Positions 1-7,695 of a stretch of 43,553 nt of DNA are shown here, piece by piece. A program made the translations under genes and the position numbers. The notes beneath the pieces are model-generated. The model had not been told where the DNA came from. It saw only the letters and a list, made by a program, of their open reading frames with translations, and searched no databases. This stretch comes from Pseudorhodoferax aquiterrae (GTDB taxonomy: Bacteria > Pseudomonadota > Gammaproteobacteria > Burkholderiales > Burkholderiaceae_C). Position 1 is the stretch's first letter. Each line of letters opens with the position of its first letter. The stretch is from contig NZ_BMYK01000038.1 of NCBI RefSeq assembly GCF_014652235.1, positions 1-43,553 of the forward strand. The letters run 5' to 3'.

Positions 1-49
1 ACGCGCCTCGGCACGAGGCTGCCGACCCCTTCTTCACGAAAGATCCGGG

Positions 50-1399
50 CTAAGGCGCTGCCGACCGGGTCCGTCCGGGGCCGGATCCCGACAGGCGCGC
101 GGCCAGCTGCCGCGCACTCCGTGCACTGGCGCCTTTGCCCGTGATCGCCAGCGCCGGCGCATGGGCCAGCATGCGCTGGAACATCGCGCGCACTTCGTCC
201 GCGCCGATGTCATCGACCGTGGCCAGCGCGTCGGCCAGCGACAGCACGCTGCCACTGGCCTGCAGTTCTTCGACGGCTTGCTCCATCGTGGCATAGGTGC
301 GTTCCGCGGCACGCACGCGCGCCACGGCCAGCTGGTTCTTGGCCCGCTCCAGGTGCACGGGATCGACCGCTGCCGCCTGCGCGCGCAGCAGTTCGCCGGT
401 GGCCGCGACCAGCGCGTCCAGCTTGTCCGGGGTCGTCACCGCGTGCACGACGAAGTTGGCCCAGACGTCACCCTTGTCGATCGTGGCTTCGGCGGTGTAG
501 GCCAGGCCGAGCTTTTCCCGCACCGTGTCGACCAGGGGCGAGGACATGCCGCCGCCGAACAGGTTCGCGGCCACCGCCGCCACGAGGCGCCAGCGCTGCT
601 GGGACATCGCATCAGGCCGCGCCGGCGCCACCGGGTAGGCGATGTTCAAAAACACCTGCGAGACCTGCGTGAAGCGCCGCACCACGGCCTGACCGACATA
701 GGCCGCCGGCGCCGGAGGCCTTGTGGCCGAGGGATCGTGCGCTGTGGGCATCGCGCCGAAGAGCTCCGCCGCGAGCGCCATCCAGGCCGCGACGTCGAAG
801 TTGCCGGCCGCGGCGACGACGGTCTTGTCCGCCACGTAGTGCGATTGCACGTGGCGCAGCAGGTCGTCGCGTGAGAAGCCTTCGATGTTGGCGAGGGTGC
901 CGATCACGGGCATGCCCATGGGGGCATCGCCCCAGATGGCACGGTCCAGGAGGTCGTCGGCGCTGTCCTGCGGATCCTCGTCGTACTCGATGGCCTCCTG
1001 GCGGATCACCTGCAGTTCGCGCTGCAGCTCGTGCGCGGGGAAGGTGCTGTTCAGCACGATGTCGGCCGTCATGCGCAAGAGCTGCCCGGCATGCCGGCCC
1101 AGGCCCGTCATGAAGTAGCCCGTGGCATCCTTGCCGGTGAACGCGTTGACATCGGCGCCCAGCCGCTCGGCGTCCAGATTGATCGCCTGCACGGAGCGCG
1201 TGGCGGTGCCCTTGAACGCCATGTGCTCCAGCACATGGCCGATGCCGTTGGTGGCCGGCGTCTCGTCGCGGGATCCGACCCGCAAGAAGACGCCCACACT
1301 GACGCTCTGCACATGCGGCATGGGAACGGCGAGCAGGCGCACGCCGTTCGCGAGCGTGCGCAGCGCCGCGGCGCCGCCCGCCTGTGGATGGGGCGCCAT
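50..1399 (-). CDS. M16 family zinc metallopeptidase
   Basis: This is a 449-residue insulinase/processing-peptidase-type (M16) protein. The inverted zinc motif HxxEH is at residues 55-59 (HVLEH), and the third ligand Glu is found exactly 76 residues later in RQEAIEY (E135), the classical M16 spacing. The C-terminal half carries the inactive-repeat region typical of the family, and the length fits a single M16 subunit. No signal peptide is evident, so it is probably cytoplasmic unless the start lies elsewhere. Most proteobacterial M16 genes come in pairs; here the upstream partner is instead a small XRE regulator ending 3 bases before this ATG, so the two are probably co-transcribed. Substrate unknown. 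The family call is sure, the role is not. Confidence 0.93.
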   Translation of the reverse strand: MAPHPQAGGAAALRTLANGVRLLAVPMPHVQSVSVGVFLRVGSRDETPATNGIGHVLEHMAFKGTATRSVQAINLDAERLGADVNAFTGKDATGYFMTGLGRHAGQLLRMTADIVLNSTFPAHELQRELQVIRQEAIEYDEDPQDSADDLLDRAIWGDAPMGMPVIGTLANIEGFSRDDLLRHVQSHYVADKTVVAAAGNFDVAAWMALAAELFGAMPTAHDPSATRPPAPAAYVGQAVVRRFTQVSQVFLNIAYPVAPARPDAMSQQRWRLVAAVAANLFGGGMSSPLVDTVREKLGLAYTAEATIDKGDVWANFVVHAVTTPDKLDALVAATGELLRAQAAAVDPVHLERAKNQLAVARVRAAERTYATMEQAVEELQASGSVLSLADALATVDDIGADEVRAMFQRMLAHAPALAITGKGASARSARQLAARLSGSGPGRTRSAAP

Positions 1400-1402
1400 G
1401 GC

Positions 1403-1660
1403 TCAGCGGTCCTGCGGCGCTTGCGGCCGGACCACGACGCCGTAGAGCGCCAGCAGGCCGACCATGTGGCCGATGGACACGCCGGGCTCGCCCGCCTCGA
1501 CGCGGCCGATGGTCTGCACGTGCACGCCCAGGCGCGCGGCCGCAGCGGCCTGGCCCTCGCCTGCCGCGAGCCGCGCGGCCTTGGCCGCCGCCCCCAGTGC
1601 CCGGATGGTCTGCAAGGCGTGGTCGCCGATGTCTGTGGAAATGCGCTTGCCTTGGGTCAT
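1403..1660 (-). CDS. Small XRE-type helix-turn-helix regulator
   Basis: An 85-residue protein that is essentially one lambda-repressor-like DNA-binding domain. The helix-turn-helix runs over about residues 33-60, with AAARLGVHVQTIGRVEAGE as the recognition segment, followed by the usual GVSIGHMVGLLALYGV helix. There is no ligand-binding domain. In size and sequence it resembles HipB/antitoxin-type regulators, but no HipA or other toxin gene follows; the next gene, 3 bases downstream, is the M16 peptidase. It may regulate that small operon or the divergent catabolic operon starting at 1810, with which it shares the 149-base intergenic region. Both targets are inference. Confidence 0.8.
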   Translation of the reverse strand: MTQGKRISTDIGDHALQTIRALGAAAKAARLAAGEGQAAAAARLGVHVQTIGRVEAGEPGVSIGHMVGLLALYGVVVRPQAPQDR

Positions 1661-1749
1661 CGCGGCATTGTCGCCGCGCTGCCGGCGTGACAGACCGCAG
1701 GGCCCGCCCGCCTGATTCGATGCCGGTATCAGATGGCCCCAAATCGGTA

Positions 1750-1779
1750 TTGGACGCCCTATAGGGGCGGCGCTATGGT
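1750..1779 (+). promoter_or_regulatory. Candidate promoter of the carboxylate catabolic operon
   Basis: TTGGAC (1750-1755) and TATGGT (1774-1779) are separated by 18 bases and resemble weak -35 and -10 elements. Between them lies a short palindrome around GCCCTATAGGGGC (1757-1769) that could be an operator. A Shine-Dalgarno GGAG (1798-1801) precedes the ATG at 1810 by 8 bases. The match is modest and only position and spacing support it. Confidence 0.35.
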
Positions 1780-1809
1780 CGGCGCCACCAGAATGATGGA
1801 GACAAGCGC

Positions 1810-2778
1810 ATGCCGCACCGCCGCGCCCTGCTGGCCCTCGCCGCCGCCCTGAGCTGTCTTGCCGGCATGCCGGCCCAGGCCCAGGACTTCCCGCACAAGC
1901 CGATCAAGTTCGTCGTGCCCTTCCCGCCCGGCAGCGGCACCGACACCTCGGCCCGCTACTTCGGCCAAAAGCTCTCGGCGCTGACGGGCCAGCCCGTGGT
2001 GGTGGAGAACAAGGCCGGCGCCAACGGCTTCCTCGCGGTGCAGGCCGTGCTGGCCGCGCCGGCCGACGGCTACACGGTCTTCGTCGGCAGCAACTCGACG
2101 CTGGCCGTCAACGTGGCGCTGTTCAAGTCCCTGCCCTACGACCCGGTCACGGACTTCGCGCCGCTCAGCATGATGATGCGCTCGCCGGCGCTGCTGATCG
2201 TGCCGGGCAGCTCGCCGCACAAGACCCTGGCCGAGCTGATCGCCGCAGCCAAGGCAAAGCCGACCGCGCTCAACTACGGCGCCGGCTCGGCCGGCTACCA
2301 GCTCATGGCCGAACTGTTCAACGACACGGCCAAGGTGCAGACCACGCACGTGCCCTTCAAGGGCGCCAACGAGGCCGTGGCGGCGGTCGCGGCCGGCACC
2401 GTGGAGCTGGCCTTCGCCGAGATGACGAGCGCGCAGGAGATGGTCAAGGGTGGGCGCATCCGCGCGCTGGCCGTGGCGTCCGACAAGCGCACCGCTGCGC
2501 TGCCCGAGGTCGCCACCGCCACGGAAGCGGGCCTGGCGGGCTTCACGGCCTACACCTGGGTCGGCGCCATGGTGTCGGCCAAGACGCCCAAGGCCGAGGC
2601 CGACAAGCTGGCTGCGCTGCTCACGCAGATCGAACGCATGCCCGAGACGCGCGCCTTCTACGAGCGCATCGGCGCCGAGGTCATGCAGGGCGGCCCGCAG
2701 GAGATGCGTGCCTTCCAGGCCGAGGAGATCCGGCTGTGGAAGCGCATCGCGAGCCAGGCCAAGGTCGAGCTGCAATGA
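1810..2778 (+). CDS. Bug-family (TctC) periplasmic solute-binding protein
   Basis: 322 residues. The N-terminus has an Arg pair, a hydrophobic stretch and an Ala-rich cleavage site ending about residue 24 (AQAQ), so it is a Sec-exported periplasmic protein. The mature start KPIKFVVPFPPGSGTDTSAR is the hallmark of the TctC/Bug family, whose members bind carboxylates, often for tripartite tricarboxylate transporters; the PPGSGTD loop contributes to ligand carboxylate binding. No TctA/TctB membrane genes follow, which is usual because these receptors are heavily duplicated in Burkholderiales. Its stop codon overlaps the ATG of the next gene (ATGA at 2775), so receptor and CoA-transferase are translationally coupled. 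That suggests the receptor senses or delivers the acid activated by the enzymes downstream. Ligand unknown. Confidence 0.92.
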   Translation: MPHRRALLALAAALSCLAGMPAQAQDFPHKPIKFVVPFPPGSGTDTSARYFGQKLSALTGQPVVVENKAGANGFLAVQAVLAAPADGYTVFVGSNSTLAVNVALFKSLPYDPVTDFAPLSMMMRSPALLIVPGSSPHKTLAELIAAAKAKPTALNYGAGSAGYQLMAELFNDTAKVQTTHVPFKGANEAVAAVAAGTVELAFAEMTSAQEMVKGGRIRALAVASDKRTAALPEVATATEAGLAGFTAYTWVGAMVSAKTPKAEADKLAALLTQIERMPETRAFYERIGAEVMQGGPQEMRAFQAEEIRLWKRIASQAKVELQ

Positions 2779-4010
2779 CACAGGCGCAAGGCGCCCTCGC
2801 GGGCATCCGCGTGCTGGACCTCTCGCGCGTGCTGGCCGGCCCCTGGGCCGCGCAGTTGCTCGGCGACCTGGGCGCCGAGGTCATCAAGGTCGAGCGCCCA
2901 GGCAGCGGCGACGACACGCGCACCTGGGGCCCGCCCTTCGTGCGCGACGGCCAGGGCGCGCCGACCACGGACGCGGCCTACTACCTCTGCACCAACCGCA
3001 ACAAGCGCTCGATCACGGTGGACATGCAGACGCCCGCGGGCCAGCGGCTGCTGCAGGAACTCGCGCAGCAGAGCGACGTGGTGGTCGAGAACTTCAAGAC
3101 CGGCAGCCTGGCCTCCTACGGCCTGGACTACGCGACGCTGTCGGCGCTGAACCCGCGCCTGGTCTACTGCTCGATCACGGGCTTCGGCCAGACCGGCCCC
3201 TACGCGCAGCGCGCGGGCTACGACTTCCTGATCCAGGGCATGGGCGGGCTCATGAGCATCACGGGCCAGCCCGACGGCGCGCCCGGCGCAGGCCCCATGA
3301 AGGTGGGCGTGGCGCTGACCGACATCCTGACCGGCCTGTACGCGGCCAACGCCATCCAGGCCGCGCTGCACGCCAGGGCGCGCACGGGCCGCGGCCAGTC
3401 CATCGACCTTGCGCTGCTCGACGTGGGCGTGGCCTGCCTCGCCAACCAGGCCATGAACTACCTGCACAGCGGCCAGGCGCCCCAGCGCATGGGCAACGCG
3501 CATCCCAACACCGTGCCCTACCAGGACTTCCCGACCGCCGACGGCCACATGATCCTGGCCACGGGCAACGACGGCCAGTACGCGCGCTTTTGCGCGGCGG
3601 CCGGCCACCCCGAATGGGCGAGCGACCCGCGTTTCGTGCGCAACGCGGACCGGCTGCAGCACCGCGAGGTGCTGATCCCGCTGCTGCGTTCGGCCACGGT
3701 GCAACGGACCACGGCCGAATGGATCGCGCTGCTCGAGAAGGCCGGCGTGCCCTGCGGGCCCATCAACACCATCGCCGATGTATTCGCCGACCCGCAGGTG
3801 CGCGCGCGCGGCCTGCAGATGGCCATGCCGCACGCGGCCGGCGCCGAGGTGGCGCTGGTGGCCAACCCCATCAGGATGTCGGACACGCCCGTGCAGTACC
3901 GCGAGGCCCCGCCCCAGCTGGGCCAGCACACGCGCGCGGTGCTGCACGACGTCCTCAACATGAGCGAGAACGACATCGATGAACTTCAACAGAAAGGTGC
4001 CTTGGGATGA
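2775..4010 (+). CDS. CaiB/BaiF (class III) CoA-transferase
   Basis: 411 residues from the ATG that overlaps the stop of the receptor gene. The N-terminal LAGIRVLDLSRVLAGPWAAQ followed by LGDLGAEVIKVERPGSGD is diagnostic of family III CoA-transferases. The catalytic Asp of the family lies in the conserved region around residues 160-185 (TGLYAANAIQAALHARARTGRGQSIDLALLD, split here as TGLYAANAIQ and GRGQSIDLALLD). The enzyme moves CoA from an acyl-CoA donor to a free carboxylic acid and so replaces an ATP-dependent ligase as the first step of degradation. An alternative start 13 codons upstream would lie inside the previous gene and is less likely. The stop again overlaps the next ATG (4007). 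Donor and acceptor cannot be told from sequence. Confidence 0.93.
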   Translation: MTQAQGALAGIRVLDLSRVLAGPWAAQLLGDLGAEVIKVERPGSGDDTRTWGPPFVRDGQGAPTTDAAYYLCTNRNKRSITVDMQTPAGQRLLQELAQQSDVVVENFKTGSLASYGLDYATLSALNPRLVYCSITGFGQTGPYAQRAGYDFLIQGMGGLMSITGQPDGAPGAGPMKVGVALTDILTGLYAANAIQAALHARARTGRGQSIDLALLDVGVACLANQAMNYLHSGQAPQRMGNAHPNTVPYQDFPTADGHMILATGNDGQYARFCAAAGHPEWASDPRFVRNADRLQHREVLIPLLRSATVQRTTAEWIALLEKAGVPCGPINTIADVFADPQVRARGLQMAMPHAAGAEVALVANPIRMSDTPVQYREAPPQLGQHTRAVLHDVLNMSENDIDELQQKGALG

Positions 4011-5161
4011 GCGCACTTGATTCCCTGACCCTGACAGAAATCCCCCCCGAGGACGAGGCCCTGCGCGCCCCCGTGCGCGCCTTCCTGGCCGAGGCCTTGA
4101 AGGACGTGCCCGCCCACGTGCGCGCCAAATCCTGGAGCGGCTACGACCCGGCCTTCAGCCGCAAGCTGGGCGCCCAGGGCTGGCTCGGCATCACGCTGCC
4201 GCCGGCCTATGGCGGTGGCGGACGCAGCGCCTTTGCGCGCTACGTGCTGGTCGAGGAGTTCCTGAACTGGGGCGCGCCCGTGGGCTCGCACTGGATCGCC
4301 GACCGCCAGAGCGCACCGCTGATCCTGCGCTACGGCACCGAGGCCCAGAAGCAGCGCTACGTGCCGCCGATCTGCCGCGGCGAGTCCTACTTCTGCATCG
4401 GCATGAGCGAGCCTGGCGCCGGCTCCGACCTGGCCAGCGTGCGCACGCGCGCCACGCCCAACGGCACAGGCTGGCTGCTCAACGGCCAGAAGATCTGGAC
4501 CACCAACGCCCACCACTGCAGCCACATGATCGCGCTGGTGCGCACCTCGGGCGCGCCCGAGGACCGGCAGAAGGGCCTGTCGCAGCTGATCGTGGACCTG
4601 AAGGCGCCGGGCGTGCGCGTGCGGCCCATCACCGACCAGTCGGGCGACGCGCACTTTTGCGAGGTGTTCTTCGACAACGTGCAGCTGGACCCAGACGCGC
4701 TGGTCGGCGCCGAGGGCAAGGGCTGGGAGCAGGTCAATGCCGAACTGGCCTTCGAGCGCAGCGGGCCCGAGCGGCTGTTCTCCAGCATCGTGCTGTTCGA
4801 CCAATGGGCGACCTGGGTGCGCCAGGACGGCCGCACGCCCGCAGCCGAACGCCTGGCCGGCCGCATCGTCTGTGCGCTGGCGCCGCTGCGCGCCATGTCG
4901 GTGGCCGTGACCGAGAGGCTCACGCGCGGCGAGAGCCCGCTGGTCGAGGCCGCGCTGGTCAAGGACCTGGGCACGGGCGTGGAGCAGCTGATCCCGGCGG
5001 CCATCGCCGACGACCTGTTCTCGCGGCCCGAGGGCAGCGTGCCGCTGGGACTGCTGCAGACGCTGGACTACGTGACCCAGGTCGCGCCTTCGTTCTCGCT
5101 GCGTGGCGGCACGCGCGAGATCCTGCGCGGCATGATCGCGCGCGGCCTGGGCCTGCGCTGA
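4007..5161 (+). CDS. Acyl-CoA dehydrogenase, large-type subunit
   Basis: 384 residues with the three-domain acyl-CoA dehydrogenase fold. The FAD/substrate signature SEPGAGSD is at residues 134-141, GQKIWTT at 160-166 and the C-terminal RGGTREILRGMIARGLGLR closes the protein. AFERSGPER (248-256) carries a Glu (E250) at about the place of the isovaleryl-CoA-dehydrogenase base, while the medium-chain position before GT is Gly. The usual helix motif YAxxRxxFG is missing: the corresponding stretch reads ATWVRQDGRTPAAE. The next gene has that motif but lacks SEPxAGSD, so the two are probably subunits of one heteromeric enzyme that introduces an alpha,beta double bond into the acyl-CoA made by the transferase. 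Start chosen at the ATGA overlap. Confidence 0.92.
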   Translation: MSALDSLTLTEIPPEDEALRAPVRAFLAEALKDVPAHVRAKSWSGYDPAFSRKLGAQGWLGITLPPAYGGGGRSAFARYVLVEEFLNWGAPVGSHWIADRQSAPLILRYGTEAQKQRYVPPICRGESYFCIGMSEPGAGSDLASVRTRATPNGTGWLLNGQKIWTTNAHHCSHMIALVRTSGAPEDRQKGLSQLIVDLKAPGVRVRPITDQSGDAHFCEVFFDNVQLDPDALVGAEGKGWEQVNAELAFERSGPERLFSSIVLFDQWATWVRQDGRTPAAERLAGRIVCALAPLRAMSVAVTERLTRGESPLVEAALVKDLGTGVEQLIPAAIADDLFSRPEGSVPLGLLQTLDYVTQVAPSFSLRGGTREILRGMIARGLGLR

Positions 5162-5177
5162 GAAGGACGAGGAGACC

Positions 5178-6176
5178 ATGGACGACTTGTTTTCCGACGC
5201 GGTCGCGCAACTGCTGCGTGACCTCTCCACCCCTGATGCCGTGCGCGCCATGGAGGCCGGCGGCGACCACCGCACGCTCTGGCAGGCCATCGAGCAGGCC
5301 GGCTTCGCCGACGCGCTGGTGCCTGAAGCCCAGGGCGGCGCGGGCCTGGCGCTGCACGAGGTCTTCGGTGTGTTGAGCCTGTGCGGCACGCATGCCCTGC
5401 CCGTGCCACTGGGCGAGACCGTGCTCGCGCGCGGCTGGCTGGCGCGCGCCGGCGTGGCCGCACCAAGCGGCAGCACCGTGTTCGCCGAGGCCGAAGCCGG
5501 CAACGGCGAGCTGGTCTGCCCGCTGGTGCGCACAGGCCGCGTGGCCGACCAGGTGCTGGTGGCGCGAGGCGGTGCCGTGCGGCTGCTGCCCGTGGCCACC
5601 GCCCAGGCCCTGCCTGCCGGTTTCGTGCTCGACGTGGCGCTGCGCTGGCCCGCTCAGGCCTGGGAGGCCGGCACCCCCGTCCAGGGCGATGCCAAGGCAC
5701 TGCACCTGCTGCAGGCGGTGCTGTACGCCGCCCAGCTGGCCGGCGCCCTGCGTGCCGCGTTCGACCGCACGCTGGCCTATGCCAACGAGCGCCAGCAATT
5801 CGGCCGGCCCATCGGCAAGTTCCAGGCGATCCAGCACCAGCTCGCGGTCATGGCCGAGCATGTGTTCGCCGCGCGCACGGCTGCGCAACTGGGCTGCCGC
5901 GCCACCGACCTCGTCCCCGAAGCGCTGCACGTGGCCATTGCCAAGGCCCGCACCAGCGAAGCCGCGCTCGAGGTGGCCGGCATGGCCCACGCCATCCACG
6001 GCGCGATCGGCTTCACGGCCGAGTTCGACCTGCAGCTCTACACGCGCCGATTGCACGCGTGGCGCCAGGCCGCCGGCAGCGAGTCCTACTGGCACGGCGT
6101 GGCCGGCCGTCGCCACCTGGACAGCGGCGAGGCCCTCGTGCTCGATACGATCCGCGCCGCCACGGAACTCGCATGA
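5178..6176 (+). CDS. Acyl-CoA dehydrogenase, small-type subunit
   Basis: 332 residues, short for the family (about 380). The C-terminal helical domain is clear: YANERQQFG at residues 201-209 continuing into GRPIGKFQAIQHQLA, and HGAIGFT at 274-280 followed by EFDLQLYTRR. The middle beta domain (about residues 70-175) is degenerate and has no SEPxAGSD motif. This is the mirror image of the preceding protein and fits a half-site partner, as known for heteromeric acyl-CoA dehydrogenases such as the actinobacterial ChsE1-ChsE2 pair. The gene starts 16 bases after its partner. The true substrate is unknown; a non-catalytic FadE paralogue is the alternative. Confidence 0.9.
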   Translation: MDDLFSDAVAQLLRDLSTPDAVRAMEAGGDHRTLWQAIEQAGFADALVPEAQGGAGLALHEVFGVLSLCGTHALPVPLGETVLARGWLARAGVAAPSGSTVFAEAEAGNGELVCPLVRTGRVADQVLVARGGAVRLLPVATAQALPAGFVLDVALRWPAQAWEAGTPVQGDAKALHLLQAVLYAAQLAGALRAAFDRTLAYANERQQFGRPIGKFQAIQHQLAVMAEHVFAARTAAQLGCRATDLVPEALHVAIAKARTSEAALEVAGMAHAIHGAIGFTAEFDLQLYTRRLHAWRQAAGSESYWHGVAGRRHLDSGEALVLDTIRAATELA

Positions 6177-6180
6177 CAAC

Positions 6181-6262
6181 CCCCAGGCGGCTTCGCCGCT
6201 CCCCCTTCTGCTGCGCGAAGGGGGCGCACCCAGCGGCCTGGCAGAGCCAGTTCCGCGGGTGC
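6181..6262. repeat. Intergenic hairpin element of Comamonadaceae type
   Basis: The 181-base gap between the acyl-CoA dehydrogenase and crotonase genes begins with two palindromes: GCGGC-TTC-GCCGC (6187-6199) and CCCCCTTC-8 bases-GAAGGGGG (6201-6224), followed by a CGCACCCAGCGGCCTGGCA stretch. From memory, very similar strings recur between genes throughout Acidovorax/Variovorax-type genomes and are often mis-translated as short proline-rich ORFs. Only one copy is in this window, so repeat status rests on recall, not on what the sequence shows. Confidence 0.5.
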
Positions 6263-6357
6263 CCTGACTTGGCCTGCTCCGCGGCCACCAGCTCCGCTGC
6301 GTTCCAGACGCAAGGGACGGTGCGCAGCGCCGTGGACGATTCACCGGAAAACAGAAC

Positions 6358-7146
6358 ATGAGCTTCCTGACCACCGAGCGCGACGGCGCCATCCTGATCC
6401 TGACCATGAACCAGCCGGAAACGCGCAACGCGCTGACCGGCAACACGGCCGTCGACGAGTTCATGCAGGCCTGCGACGCGATCCGCCGCGACACCTCGGT
6501 GCGCGCCGTCATCATCACGGGCACCGGCCCCGTGTTCAGCTCGGGCGGCAACGTCAAGGACATGCAGCGCTTCTTCGGCAGCACCTTGTCGCCCGAGGTG
6601 ATCCGCGAGGAGTACCGCAACGGCATCCAGCGCATTCCCAAGGCGCTCTACCACCTGGACGTGCCGACCATCTGCGCCATCAACGGCCCGGCCATCGGCG
6701 CGGGGCTGGACCTGACCTGCATGTGCGACATCCGCATCGCGTCCGAGAACGCCACCTTCGCCGAAAGCTTCGTGAAGGTCGGCATCGTGCCCGGTGACGG
6801 CGGGGCCTGGCTGCTGCCGCGCGCGGTCGGCATGTCCAAGGCGGCCGAGATGGCCTTCACGGGCGAGGCGCTCAACGCGCAGCAGGCCTTGGCCTGCGGG
6901 CTGGTGTCGCGTGTGGTGCCGGCCGAGGCGCTCATGGCCGAGGCACGCGCGCTGGCGGCCAAGATCGCGGCCAACCCGGGCGGTGTGCTGCGCATGACCA
7001 AGCGGCTGCTGCGCGAAGGCCAGAACAGCACGCTGGAGTCCTTGCTGGAAATGTCGGCCGGCTACCAGGCCATCGCGCACAAGACGGCAGACCACGAGGA
7101 AGCCGTGCGCGCCTTCATCGAGAAGCGCGCGCCCAAGTTCAGCTGA
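6358..7146 (+). CDS. Crotonase-superfamily enzyme (enoyl-CoA hydratase-like)
   Basis: 262 residues with the crotonase fold signatures: oxyanion-hole segment FSSGGNVKDM (60-69), INGPAIGAGLDLTCMCDIRIA (108-128, broken here as INGPAIGAGL and DLTCMCDIRIA), PGDGGAWLLPRAVG (145-158) and the C-terminal FIEKRAPKF. The two catalytic glutamates of classical enoyl-CoA hydratase are not conserved: the first (E144 of the rat enzyme) is Asp118, and the second (E164, in the QPE motif) is Phe138. It may therefore be an isomerase, hydrolase or other crotonase rather than a simple hydratase. It lies in the same direction as the CoA-transferase and dehydrogenases, 181 bases downstream across a hairpin element, and probably takes the next step of the same pathway. 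Confidence 0.9.
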   Translation: MSFLTTERDGAILILTMNQPETRNALTGNTAVDEFMQACDAIRRDTSVRAVIITGTGPVFSSGGNVKDMQRFFGSTLSPEVIREEYRNGIQRIPKALYHLDVPTICAINGPAIGAGLDLTCMCDIRIASENATFAESFVKVGIVPGDGGAWLLPRAVGMSKAAEMAFTGEALNAQQALACGLVSRVVPAEALMAEARALAAKIAANPGGVLRMTKRLLREGQNSTLESLLEMSAGYQAIAHKTADHEEAVRAFIEKRAPKFS

Positions 7147-7686
7147 TCAGTCGAACAGGCCCGGTTCGCCGAACGCGGCGTGCTCGGCCAGCAGCATGCG
7201 CAGCTTGGTGTCCACGCCGCCGGGCGCCGAGAAGCCGCCCGAGCGCGCACCGGCCGCGAGGATGCGGTGGCAGGGCACGATGGGGGCGAAGGGGTTGAGG
7301 CCCAGGGCCTGGCCGACCGCACGCGCGGCACCGGGCTCGCCGATGTCGGCCGCGAGTTCGCCGTAGGTGATGGTGCGGCCCGGCGGGATCGCGCGGGCGC
7401 GCGCGTAGACGGCCTGGTGGAAGGGCGCGATGCCGTCCATGTCGAGCGCGATGTCCAGCAGGTCGTCCCGCGCGCCAGCGAGCAGCGCGGTCGTGCGTTC
7501 GGCCGCGCCGCGCACGGCCTCGGGCGGTGAAGCGATCTGCGCGCCGGGCAGGCGCTGGCGCAGCCGGGCCAGCAGCCGCGATTCGCTGCGGTCGGGCAAC
7601 TGCACGGAAGCGATGCCACGCGGGCCCCAGCCGATGCCACAGCGGCCGATGGCCGTGTCGAACAGGTACAGGCCCGTAGCGGCCAT
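7147..7686 (-). CDS. ogt: Methylated-DNA-[protein]-cysteine S-methyltransferase
   Basis: 179 residues. The active-site motif PCHR (residues 138-141, nucleophile C139) in NPFAPIVPCHRILAAG is preceded by the helix-turn-helix PPGRTITYGELAADIG that inserts into DNA, and followed by GGFSAPGGVDTK. It removes methyl or alkyl groups from O6-alkylguanine by suicidal transfer to the cysteine. Length and lack of an AdaA domain fit the constitutive Ogt-type enzyme rather than Ada. Its stop abuts the end of the convergent crotonase gene (7146/7147). The gene upstream on this strand (histidine phosphatase) ends 9 bases before its start, so they form one transcript. Confidence 0.94.
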   Translation of the reverse strand: MAATGLYLFDTAIGRCGIGWGPRGIASVQLPDRSESRLLARLRQRLPGAQIASPPEAVRGAAERTTALLAGARDDLLDIALDMDGIAPFHQAVYARARAIPPGRTITYGELAADIGEPGAARAVGQALGLNPFAPIVPCHRILAAGARSGGFSAPGGVDTKLRMLLAEHAAFGEPGLFD

Positions 7687-7695
7687 CGCCAGGGC

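Noticed and set aside
5-19. Small hairpin GCCTCG-GCA-CGAGGC at the left edge as a terminator of the M16 gene
   Set aside because: No T-run follows on the minus strand within the visible sequence and the stem is only six pairs.
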